DNA of 12,382 bases from Chloroflexota bacterium (lineage in GTDB: Bacteria; Chloroflexota; UBA5177; JANWHV01), in NCBI GenBank assembly GCA_025450255.1, contig JANWHV010000126.1:1-12382 (forward strand). Reading direction: 5' to 3'. The notes under the pieces are model-generated. The model ran no database searches. It saw nothing but the letters and a program-made list of their open reading frames with translations, and was not told the DNA's origin. The position numbers and the translations under genes are program-made. Every line of letters begins with the position of its first letter. Position 1 is the first letter of the stretch. Positions 6,297-12,382 of this stretch are shown piece after piece.

Positions 6297-6325
6297 TTGA
6301 CATGTGGCATAATTGCCACGACACT
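6297..6325 (+). promoter_or_regulatory. Putative promoter of the 940-residue secreted protein gene
   Basis: A perfect TTGACA (6297-6302) is followed after 17 bp by GACACT (6320-6325), a poor -10 that keeps only the A2, A4 and T6 consensus bases. An alternative is the extended -10 TGGCATAAT (6305-6313) without a matching -35. Either would leave a leader of about 160 nt or more before the ATG at 6492. Further -10-like words (CATAGT at 6435-6440, CATAAT at 6455-6460) lie nearer the gene but lack -35 partners. Confidence 0.35.
6304..6319. repeat. Perfect 16-bp palindrome in the promoter spacer (operator candidate)
   Basis: GTGGCA (6304-6309) and TGCCAC (6314-6319) form a perfect inverted repeat around TAAT, starting two bases after the TTGACA box. 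Outer flanks GTCGTG (6291-6296) and CACGAC (6317-6322) are also complementary. Placement between -35 and -10 suits a repressor site. There is no T-tract after it, so it is not a terminator. Confidence 0.45.
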
Positions 6326-6353
6326 ATCGGCGAAGCTACCCGCGGTGGGCGGC

Positions 6354-6399
6354 GCTCCTCGAACGCTCGCCTGTGGGAGCATTCGCGGCGAGCCGGAGC
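6354..6399 (+). promoter_or_regulatory. Foldable leader segment upstream of the 940-residue protein gene
   Basis: GCTCGCC (6365-6371) pairs with GGCGAGC (6387-6393), and outside it GCTCC (6354-6358) pairs with GGAGC (6395-6399). A second GGAGC inside the loop (6376-6380) could pair with the same GCTCC, giving mutually exclusive folds. This would lie within the 5' leader if transcription starts near 6332. The element class is unknown, and the pairing could be chance in GC-rich DNA. The rest of the 6400-6480 gap shows nothing I can name. Confidence 0.25.
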
Positions 6400-6491
6400 A
6401 GCACGCCGGCCGGCCATGGAAGCCCTGCATGTAGCATAGTTCGCCATGATAACGCATAATTACGTAGGTTATTGATGCTTGGGAGTCATGA

Positions 6492-9314
6492 ATGGGCATG
6501 GGACCACAGTCGCGGCTAGTCGTGCGTTGCGTGGCTTCATTGCTGCTGATCGCGACGGTTCCGAGTCTGCTGCGCACACGCGTTTCGCGGGTGCATGCCG
6601 ATGGCCCCGAGATTGTCGCCTCTCCGACCTCCAACCTACCGCACGCCGTTGAGTCAGTTACCGGCACGGGTTTTCAACCGCTCGCTTCGGTTGCGTTTAG
6701 TATGACGTCTAGCTCAGGTTCGTCGCCGTTGGGTTCGTTGACCGCGGACGGCAGCGGCGCCGTCGCGGGACTACTCAGGTTGCCCTTTGCCCTGGACGCG
6801 GGCGTCGCCAACACCTTGACTGCCGTGCAGGCAGGGACGGTTGGAACCGCGTCCACCCAAATTGTAGGCGTGGGCGTTATTCCTTCGATTAGCGCCGGCC
6901 AGCAGCTATCGGGCCACGTGGGAGACACGGTGTCAGTACACGTGCTTGGATTCGCGCCGCAAGATCCGCTGACGATTACGGTAGGCGGGGCGCCTGTCGC
7001 CACTGCGCCAGGCAATGCCGGCTTCGTTGCCGGAGATACCGGCACGCTCGATCTTTCGTTTGTCATTCCGGCGCCGGCGGAACCCGGCAATGACGTACTG
7101 GTTATCGCGGGCGCCGCCACTGGGCAGGGCCAGAATGATTCGGCGTCGGTGCCGATACATGTTGTGGGGCTGCAAAATTTGATCGTCAGTCCGAACCCGG
7201 CCCGCGCCGGAGGCTCTGTCGAAATCAGGGCCGGAGGCTTCGGGTCAAATGAACGCATCGACATCTCATTTAGCTATCACGACTCGATCTCCAACGGGGC
7301 AACGATTGCGAACGCCAGTGCCGCGGCGGACGCGGCGGGAAACCTCGACGTCGCTTTCACTCTTCCGCTGTCCGCCGCGGCCGGATCGGCGTCTACGTTG
7401 ACGGCCCATGGTGAATCGACCGGCCTGACGCTCAGCCAAGCGGTTTCGGTGCTGGGACGACCCTCAATTGCCTTGACGCCGCCTGGAGCGGAACCCGGCA
7501 CGCCAATCGCGCTCAGCGGAACCGGCTTTCAGCCTGGAGAGCGGGTGTTCCTTAACAGCGCGCTGTTTCGCATGGCAAGCAGCGGGCTCATTGCCGACGC
7601 GACCGGTATATTCACGGGGACCTTCACCGTGCGCGCCCTGACGGCGCCCGGGTTCTACAATGTTGGGGCCTCGGGAATCAATGGCAGCCGGGCATTCGCC
7701 AGCTTTACCGTACCAAAGGCCCCGACCCCAAGCGTACGCGTGAGCCCCGTGACGGCAACACCAGGTGACGATCTGCGCGTGCAGGGCGAAAAGTTCCTGG
7801 CAAGCGAACCCGTTGCTCTGTCACTCAACTCTGTCGCGCTTGCGCCGGCCGACGGCCCGATAACCGCAACCCTGACCGGCGCCTTCAACACAACCGTGCA
7901 GGTGCCGAAGGTTAGCCAAAGCGGCGTATATGCCGTTACCGCCGAGGGCTTGCTCACGGGCTCCAGGGGTTCGTCAAACGTACGCGTGGTATTGCCGCCT
8001 GTCAGCAAGACGTATTTTGCCGAGGGATACACAGGGAACGGCCCAAGCACGCGGTTCGGCGAAAGTCTTGACGTGCTGAATACGTCGCCCATGACGGCAG
8101 AGGGAAGAATCCAATATTTTCTCGGCACGGGTATGACGTCAACGGTTACAATCGCAATTCCCCCCCGCTCGCGGCTCACCGAGGATGTCGCCAAGGACGT
8201 AGGGCCAAACCAGACCGTCAGCGCCGTGGTTGACCTAGACCAGCAAGCCGCTGTGACGCGTGCCATTACCCGCGCGACGGCGACCGGAGCGCCTTTGGCG
8301 TCGAGCATGGGCAATGGCGATTCCGACCTTTCACAGTTCTGGTATTTCGCGGACGGTTACACCGGAGCGTCATTTCAGGAATATCTGTCTCTATTCAATC
8401 CGGGGAATGTCGCCGCGCAGCTGATGGTGCAGACATTCTCTCCGGTAGGAACTGCTCCAATCGCGCCGTTCCGGCAGACTGTACCCGCGCACACCCGAAT
8501 CACCGTCAATCTGCGATCGATCGTGCCGAACCGGTCAATTGGCCTGCTCGTACAATCCGACCAGCCAATTGCGGCTGAGCGCGTGCTCTATTGGGGCGCC
8601 GGATCGGGATCGGGAAAATACGGCGCCTCGGTCAGCGCCGGTATCCGTGGGCCTGCCGCTGTATGGACATTTCCATATGCGTCGACGGTCAACGGCGATC
8701 AGGTCTTTCTATCGTTTGCCAATCCCACGACCGTGGCCGCGCACGTCCAGTTCACGCTCTTTGGCGACCACGGCAGCCTTGCGCCGCTCCCTTCGATGAC
8801 GATTCCGCCGGGCGCGCGCGCTACCTTAACCGTGCCCTCACAACTCTCGACAGCCGCCAAACCGATGGCTATTGTCGCGCGCAGTGATGTACCCGTTGTG
8901 GGTGAGCAGGCTCAGTATTTCGGCGGATCGCCCAATATTGGGACTCACGCGGGAAGCATTGTATCAGGCACGCCAGTGCCGTCGCTCGGATTTGCGTTCG
9001 CGGGTTTCAGCGGCAAGCAGTTTGCATCCGTGGACTGGTACGTGCTCAATACCGGATCCATGACCGCGAACCTGACGGGGACATCGATCGACCCGAGTAA
9101 CCAATCCACCACGTTTCAACGAACGGCCGCGCCAGGCAGGCTAACCAGAATAAATCTTGGCGCCGCCAGCTCAGCCGCGACTAACAGTTCCATGCTGTGG
9201 AGCAGCGACGCGGCGGTAAGTATCGTAGAGGTCCTGCACGGCAGCGACACAAATAATGGCGCCGTCTTGACCGGCGTAATTTCTAGCGGCACGCCCAGCG
9301 TCCCAGCTCCGTAA
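6492..9314 (+). CDS. Large secreted repeat protein with Ig-like and DUF5719-like domains
   Basis: This 940-residue exported surface or extracellular protein has an unknown role. A signal peptide occupies about residues 1-36 (basic start, hydrophobic VASLLLIATVPSLL, likely cleavage near VHADG). Residues 41-500 look like five tandem beta-sandwich modules of roughly 85-100 residues, with recurring phrases such as VTGTGFQP, RAGGFGSNER and LSGTGFQPGER, as in IPT/TIG-type Ig folds. Residues 507-930 hold four repeats of about 100 residues. The first two open with YFAEGYTG and YFADGYTG; the later two (TFPYAST, FAFAGFSG) are more diverged. They resemble the DUF5719-type repeat common in Chloroflexota and actinobacterial secreted proteins. 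There is no LPXTG, SLH, LysM or C-terminal membrane segment, so it is probably released or held non-covalently. I see no catalytic motif. The ATG at 6492 has GGGAG (6481-6485) 6 nt upstream. An ATG at 6498 is possible but worse spaced. Confidence 0.85.
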   Translation: MGMGPQSRLVVRCVASLLLIATVPSLLRTRVSRVHADGPEIVASPTSNLPHAVESVTGTGFQPLASVAFSMTSSSGSSPLGSLTADGSGAVAGLLRLPFALDAGVANTLTAVQAGTVGTASTQIVGVGVIPSISAGQQLSGHVGDTVSVHVLGFAPQDPLTITVGGAPVATAPGNAGFVAGDTGTLDLSFVIPAPAEPGNDVLVIAGAATGQGQNDSASVPIHVVGLQNLIVSPNPARAGGSVEIRAGGFGSNERIDISFSYHDSISNGATIANASAAADAAGNLDVAFTLPLSAAAGSASTLTAHGESTGLTLSQAVSVLGRPSIALTPPGAEPGTPIALSGTGFQPGERVFLNSALFRMASSGLIADATGIFTGTFTVRALTAPGFYNVGASGINGSRAFASFTVPKAPTPSVRVSPVTATPGDDLRVQGEKFLASEPVALSLNSVALAPADGPITATLTGAFNTTVQVPKVSQSGVYAVTAEGLLTGSRGSSNVRVVLPPVSKTYFAEGYTGNGPSTRFGESLDVLNTSPMTAEGRIQYFLGTGMTSTVTIAIPPRSRLTEDVAKDVGPNQTVSAVVDLDQQAAVTRAITRATATGAPLASSMGNGDSDLSQFWYFADGYTGASFQEYLSLFNPGNVAAQLMVQTFSPVGTAPIAPFRQTVPAHTRITVNLRSIVPNRSIGLLVQSDQPIAAERVLYWGAGSGSGKYGASVSAGIRGPAAVWTFPYASTVNGDQVFLSFANPTTVAAHVQFTLFGDHGSLAPLPSMTIPPGARATLTVPSQLSTAAKPMAIVARSDVPVVGEQAQYFGGSPNIGTHAGSIVSGTPVPSLGFAFAGFSGKQFASVDWYVLNTGSMTANLTGTSIDPSNQSTTFQRTAAPGRLTRINLGAASSAATNSSMLWSSDAAVSIVEVLHGSDTNNGAVLTGVISSGTPSVPAP
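6612..7991 (+). repeat. Five Ig-like (IPT/TIG-type) modules within the 940-residue protein
   Basis: Residues 41-127, 129-225, 226-321, 323-408 and 412-500 each run from a VSP/PS opening through a G-x-GF phrase to a closing VxV strand. Examples of the G-x-GF phrase are GTGFQP, LGFAPQD, AGGFGSN and GTGFQPGE; the fifth module has GEKFLAS. Boundaries are estimated by eye and DNA-level identity between copies is low, so these are old duplications. Confidence 0.5.
8010..9281 (+). repeat. Four DUF5719-like repeats within the 940-residue protein
   Basis: Repeat openings are at residues 507 (YFAEGYTG), 617 (YFADGYTG), 725 (TFPYASTV) and 834 (FAFAGFSG). Each continues into an LN/FNPG/FANP/LNTG phrase, a beta-rich segment and an IPP/VPA turn before the next strand. 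Copies 1 and 2 are close to the family pattern; 3 and 4 have lost the opening motif but keep length and later strands. Confidence 0.6.
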
Positions 9315-9356
9315 GCATACGTAATACAATTCGCCGCGCCGGCGCGGGAGGAAACG

Positions 9357-9590
9357 ATGTTCCGCAGCAGCGACAGCGAAACCGAGTCATTGGCCCTGAA
9401 TTACGAATGGTCCCTCCGCACAGCGCCGCCTCGGCACGTTATACATGTTTGCGGGCCCGCATACTCAAGCACGTGCGTGGTGGGGGATGAGGACTCGGGC
9501 CGGATCGCCAGATGTGAGCGCTGTGGCGCTCAGATAAGCTTCACCGCTCTGGCACGAATGATTCGGCGCGCTGAAGAACAGCAGTTGTAA
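9357..9590 (+). CDS. Small four-cysteine protein of unknown function
   Basis: This 77-residue protein has no recognised family. It has an ATG at 9357 preceded by GGGAGG (9346-9351) at good spacing, which makes it likely to be a real gene rather than a chance frame. It contains Cys32, Cys40, Cys53 and Cys56, the last two as CERCG, with His27 and His30 nearby. A single metal site such as a zinc knuckle is therefore possible. The C-terminal helix (62-77) is charged. There is no signal peptide or membrane segment, so it is probably cytoplasmic. It begins 42 nt after the stop of the 940-residue protein with no terminator between, so it could be read from the same transcript. A TACAAT at 9325-9330 might be its own -10, but no -35 fits. 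It ends 20 nt from the converging methyltransferase gene. Confidence 0.6.
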   Translation: MFRSSDSETESLALNYEWSLRTAPPRHVIHVCGPAYSSTCVVGDEDSGRIARCERCGAQISFTALARMIRRAEEQQL

Positions 9591-9610
9591 GAACGGCGCG
9601 TTTGCGGCCG

Positions 9611-11494
9611 CTACCCTGCCTGTGCCGTCGCCGCGCGCTGTGCTCGAAGTATCCGGACAAGATCCGCGGCCGGCTCGTACCGCTGAAAGGTGGGCATGAT
9701 GTATACGCCGGCCACGAGGTGCAGGCACGCTTCCAGAAGCTCGATGGAGATCGCCATACCCTCGGCCTGCCCATCAGCACCGGCCGCGCGCATGCGGCCA
9801 AGCACGGTCTGATTCAGTGTTACCCCTGGAAGCTCGTTGTGAACGAATTCCGCGTTCCGGTAACTCTGCAGCGGCATCACGCCCATGAGCACCGGAATAG
9901 AGATGGGGCCGATGCGCGCCAGCACGGAGGCGAACAGTTCAGCGTCGTAGACGGGCTGGGTCATGACAAAATGCGCCCCGGCCTCAAGTTTCTGGAAGAA
10001 TCGATCGAGCTCCCAATCGAGGTCCTGCGCGGTCGGATTCAACGCAGCGCCAATCAAGAAGCCGGTAGGCTTCCCGATCGCGTTGCCCGCGACGTCCACG
10101 CCCTTATTCAACTGTGTGAGCACACGGATAAGACCTATCGAGTCAATATCGAACACGCCCTTTGCGTGGGCATAGTCGCCGGTATGAGGAGGATCACCGG
10201 TTAAGGCGAGGATCGCTCGCGCACCCAGCGCATGAGCGCCCAACAAGTCAGACTGCAGGGCCATGAGATTGCGGTCGCGCGTGGTGACGTGCAATATAGG
10301 CTCCAGGCCAACCTGATGTCGCACGAGATAGCCGGCCGCCAACGTGCTCATCCGGACGCGTGCCATCGCGCCATCAGTTATGTTAACGACATCCACGCCT
10401 GCTTCTCGCAGCAACCTGGCTCCGGCTAGCATCTTCGCGGGATTCGCGCCACGTGGGGGCGCAAGCTCCACGCTGATCGCGAATCCACCGCGCAGGGCAG
10501 TTTCCAGCGCCGTAGGCGGCTCGGCGGCGCCAAGCTCTGGATCCGCCGACACGTCCACCACGATGGCCGGCTCGACGACATGCGCCTCGACGGCGCTGCC
10601 GGAGGACGCCAGTGCCTCAGCCATGGCGGCAATGTGCGCGGGCGTGGTGCCACAGCAGCCGCCGACGAGGCGCACGCCCGCGCGCACCATTTTGACGGCA
10701 TACTCCGCGACATATTCCGGCGACGAAAGGTACAGGAAGCGGCCCGCCACCTTTTCCGGCAAGCCGGCATTGGGCTGTGCCACGAGCGGGCGATCCGTTA
10801 CGCGTGCCATGCGCTCGATGACGCGCAACGTGCCTTGTGGGCCGACACCGCAGTTCGCGCCGATTACGTCCGCGCCAAGAAGATCCAGCGTCTGGGCAAC
10901 CCCTTCCGGAGTCTGGCCGGTTGGAGTAAATTGCTCCTCGGTAAAGGTCATCTGGGCTACGATAGGCAAATCGCAGACACTACGTACCGCTCGCACGGCC
11001 TCGGCAATCTCGCGCAGATCCGAGAATGTCTCCAGGATGACAAAATCGACGCCTCCCTCGACCAAACCCTCGGCAACCTGCGCGAAGAGCGCGCGCGCCT
11101 GGGTCAGCGTTACGTCACTGTATGGCTCCAACAAGCTACCGAGTGGACCGATCGATCCGGCGACGAAGGAGTCAATCCCGGACACTTCGCGCGCGGCACG
11201 CGCGATTCGCGCGCCGGCCCGGTTTATCTGATGCGTCTTGTCCGCCAGGCCGTAGTGCGCCAGCTTTAGCGCGTTCGCGCCAAAGGTGTTGGTTTCCAGC
11301 ACCGCCGCGCCCGCCGCGAGGTAGGCGCGATGAATGCGTTCCACGAGCGCCGGCTGGGCGAGATTTTGATGTTCGAAGCCGTGTTCAAAAGCAACGCCGT
11401 TGGCATAAAGCTGGGTGCCCATGCCACCGTCGCACAACACCGCGCCCTGTGCAATTCGCGCCATGAACCTTTGGGACGCGGTATTTTCGCGCAC
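9611..11494 (-). CDS. Bifunctional homocysteine S-methyltransferase / methylenetetrahydrofolate reductase
   Basis: This 627-residue fusion resembles Bacillus YitJ. Residues 12-295 are a homocysteine methyltransferase barrel: CDGGMGTQLY (21-30), ETNTFGANALKL (67-78), GANCG (212-216) and GGCCGTTP (278-285). Cys215, Cys280 and Cys281 are the expected zinc ligands that activate homocysteine. Residues 335-605 are a methylenetetrahydrofolate reductase barrel: FAISVELAPPRGANP (338-352) with Glu344 as the likely catalytic acid, NITDGA (371-376), LALTGDPP (429-436) and FVMTQPVYD (509-517). It should therefore make 5-methyl-THF and methylate homocysteine. The methyl donor to homocysteine cannot be told from sequence; there is no cobalamin domain. 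The GTG at 11494 is chosen because AGAGGG (11502-11507) lies 7 nt upstream. An ATG at 11464 would still keep the whole domain but has a weaker site. Its own promoter lies just upstream. Confidence 0.95.
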   Translation of the reverse strand: MRENTASQRFMARIAQGAVLCDGGMGTQLYANGVAFEHGFEHQNLAQPALVERIHRAYLAAGAAVLETNTFGANALKLAHYGLADKTHQINRAGARIARAAREVSGIDSFVAGSIGPLGSLLEPYSDVTLTQARALFAQVAEGLVEGGVDFVILETFSDLREIAEAVRAVRSVCDLPIVAQMTFTEEQFTPTGQTPEGVAQTLDLLGADVIGANCGVGPQGTLRVIERMARVTDRPLVAQPNAGLPEKVAGRFLYLSSPEYVAEYAVKMVRAGVRLVGGCCGTTPAHIAAMAEALASSGSAVEAHVVEPAIVVDVSADPELGAAEPPTALETALRGGFAISVELAPPRGANPAKMLAGARLLREAGVDVVNITDGAMARVRMSTLAAGYLVRHQVGLEPILHVTTRDRNLMALQSDLLGAHALGARAILALTGDPPHTGDYAHAKGVFDIDSIGLIRVLTQLNKGVDVAGNAIGKPTGFLIGAALNPTAQDLDWELDRFFQKLEAGAHFVMTQPVYDAELFASVLARIGPISIPVLMGVMPLQSYRNAEFVHNELPGVTLNQTVLGRMRAAGADGQAEGMAISIELLEACLHLVAGVYIMPTFQRYEPAADLVRILRAQRAATAQAG

Positions 11495-11530
11495 GTTGAT
11501 ACCCTCTCACGAGACGTCGATCCGCAACCT

Positions 11531-11539
11531 ATTGTACCA
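11531..11539 (-). promoter_or_regulatory. Extended -10 promoter of the methyltransferase/MTHFR gene
   Basis: Reading the minus strand, TGG (11539-11537) directly precedes TACAAT (11536-11531), an extended -10 box. No good -35 sits 16-18 bp upstream. Transcription would begin near 11524, giving a leader of about 30 nt with the AGAGGG ribosome binding site in it. That is too short for a SAM, SAH or T-box type switch unless a promoter further upstream is used. Confidence 0.5.
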
Positions 11540-11735
11540 CGGGGTGCAATGGGCTCATGTCGCGCGGGCTACAGCCACATCCTCTTGCAGCGGGAGAGTG
11601 GCATCTATTGGAAGCCAGAAACGCTGGAGCAATATATGGAGCGGCGGGAGCGTTCCAATCAAGCCTGGCGTCCAGGAGCGTGGAGCGGTCGACGTGATGG
11701 GCGGCGCAACCCTGGGACGCGCCGTCCGGCGACAC
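11540..11735. other. Gap between the phosphodiesterase and methyltransferase genes
   Basis: No credible gene lies here. ATTGGAA (11608-11614) and TTCCAAT (11653-11659) form a distant inverted repeat with smaller hairpins between (CCAG/CTGG). CCTGG-CGT-CCAGG (11664-11676) is a short palindrome. No T-run follows any stem, so I see no clear intrinsic terminator for the upstream gene, and no T-box, SAM or cobalamin switch consensus. Confidence 0.4.
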
Positions 11736-12382
11736 TCAGTCCTGAGCGCCCCTCGTTTCAAGCACTACCTGCCGAAGCAGCGCGGGCCGATTGCTGACGA
11801 TGGCGTCGATACCAAGCGCGGCAAGCCGTCGCATTTCCGTCTCCGCGTCGACGGTCCATGCCAGGACGCCGAGTTCCATCGCTCGGGCGGTTGCGCTGAG
11901 GTCCGCGGTGATCGACGCCGCGTCGAGATGGATGCCCACCATGCCGGTCGCGCGCGCCAGGACCATCTTGGCCAGCGTGATGCGCCCTGGATCGAGGGCA
12001 TTCGGCGGCGTAGCGGACCGTTCCGTTTCATGCAGTAGCGACACGAGTACCTCGCGGTCGATGCGGCGCAATCTCAACGCGGTCTCCAGATCGAAGGACG
12101 AAACCACGACTCGGCGCAACAAACCATGTCGCCGGATGGCATCCGCCACCGCTTGCTCGATTCCATCGTAGGGTGCATCCTGGAACTTTATCTCCACATT
12201 GATAAGGATGCGGTTCCCGAATCGCTGAAATACCTGGTCCAGGGTTGGGATGTGTTGTCCGGCGAAAGCGGCGCCTCGCCATGCGCCAACGTCGAACGAC
12301 TGCACTTCGGCCAGCGTGAGATCGCGAAGGCGCGCCGGGCTGCCGGCCGTCCGCTCGAGGGTGAAATCGTGGTGAATTACGA
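11736..12382 (-). CDS. Glycerophosphodiester phosphodiesterase (5' end outside window)
   Basis: The frame is open to the right edge, so about 214 C-terminal residues of a roughly 250-residue enzyme are seen. It hydrolyses glycerophosphodiesters such as glycerophosphocholine to glycerol-3-phosphate and an alcohol. The first visible residues, VIHHDFTLERTAGSPARLRD, match the family phrase around the catalytic HD. PTLDQVF follows, then INVEIKF with the metal-binding Glu. The C-terminus LAWTVDAETEMRRLAALGIDAIVSNRP is the classic GDPD ending. The N-terminal HRG motif must lie outside the window. A GTG at 12305 is not the real start, because it would remove the HD motif. Whether the protein is secreted cannot be judged without the N-terminus. 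It precedes the methyltransferase gene by about 240 nt, which carries its own promoter. Confidence 0.92.
   Translation of the reverse strand, partial: VIHHDFTLERTAGSPARLRDLTLAEVQSFDVGAWRGAAFAGQHIPTLDQVFQRFGNRILINVEIKFQDAPYDGIEQAVADAIRRHGLLRRVVVSSFDLETALRLRRIDREVLVSLLHETERSATPPNALDPGRITLAKMVLARATGMVGIHLDAASITADLSATARAMELGVLAWTVDAETEMRRLAALGIDAIVSNRPALLRQVVLETRGAQD

Noticed and set aside
10344..11269. Long + strand open frames (295 and 229 residues) opposite the methyltransferase/MTHFR gene
   Set aside because: Shadows of a well-supported minus-strand gene; Ser/Thr/Pro/Arg-rich composition and no plausible start signals.
11495..11735. T-box, SAM or SAH riboswitch upstream of the methionine-pathway gene
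   Set aside because: No T-box sequence or SAM/SAH core is visible on the minus strand, and the likely promoter leaves only about 30 nt of leader. The word GTGGTACAAT superficially recalls a T-box but is better read as the extended -10 box.
1..12382. Defence system, mobile element, CRISPR array, tRNA or rRNA
   Set aside because: No transposase, integrase, terminal repeats, regularly spaced repeats or RNA-gene signatures were found on reading both strands; most genes are ordinary metabolic or envelope genes.

Overview
This is a GC-rich, densely coding bacterial chromosome segment with nine genes and no mobile element, rRNA, tRNA or CRISPR. The gene set suggests a Chloroflexota- or actinobacteria-like organism. 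It combines a membrane-anchored VanW protein, a secreted protein with YFAEGYTG-type repeats, a fused homocysteine methyltransferase/MTHFR, GTG and TTG starts, extended -10 promoters and one apparently leaderless gene. The phylum is an inference; no marker gene here fixes it.

Layout. On the left, on the + strand, are the 3' end of an unrecognised gene, a dCTP deaminase (dcd) coupled to it by an ATGA overlap, and a VanW-domain membrane protein overlapping the end of dcd by 50 nt. Converging on these from the right, on the - strand, is a two-gene unit: a GlxK/GarK-family glycerate kinase followed 22 nt later by hisB (imidazoleglycerol-phosphate dehydratase). Between the glycerate kinase and the next + strand gene lies a divergent control region of about 330 nt. 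It holds a leaderless-type promoter with an inverted repeat for the kinase, and a strong extended -10 promoter plus a structured leader for a secreted 3D-domain (MltA/RlpA-like) cell-wall protein. That gene ends in a clear intrinsic terminator. A second control region, with a 16-bp palindrome in a promoter spacer and a foldable leader, precedes a 940-residue secreted protein built of Ig-like and DUF5719-like repeats. A 77-residue four-cysteine protein follows it. On the right, on the - strand, are a glycerophosphodiester phosphodiesterase whose 5' end lies outside the window, and a bifunctional homocysteine S-methyltransferase/methylenetetrahydrofolate reductase.

How the genes fit together. 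Three products (VanW, 3D-domain, repeat protein) face the cell envelope. The rest are housekeeping enzymes: pyrimidine nucleotide supply, histidine synthesis, glycerate phosphorylation, methionine/one-carbon metabolism and phospholipid turnover. I do not see a coherent new defence or biosynthetic system. The most interesting points are the VanW protein whose conserved cysteine motif has decayed, the structured leader before the 3D-domain gene, and the two promoter-associated palindromes.
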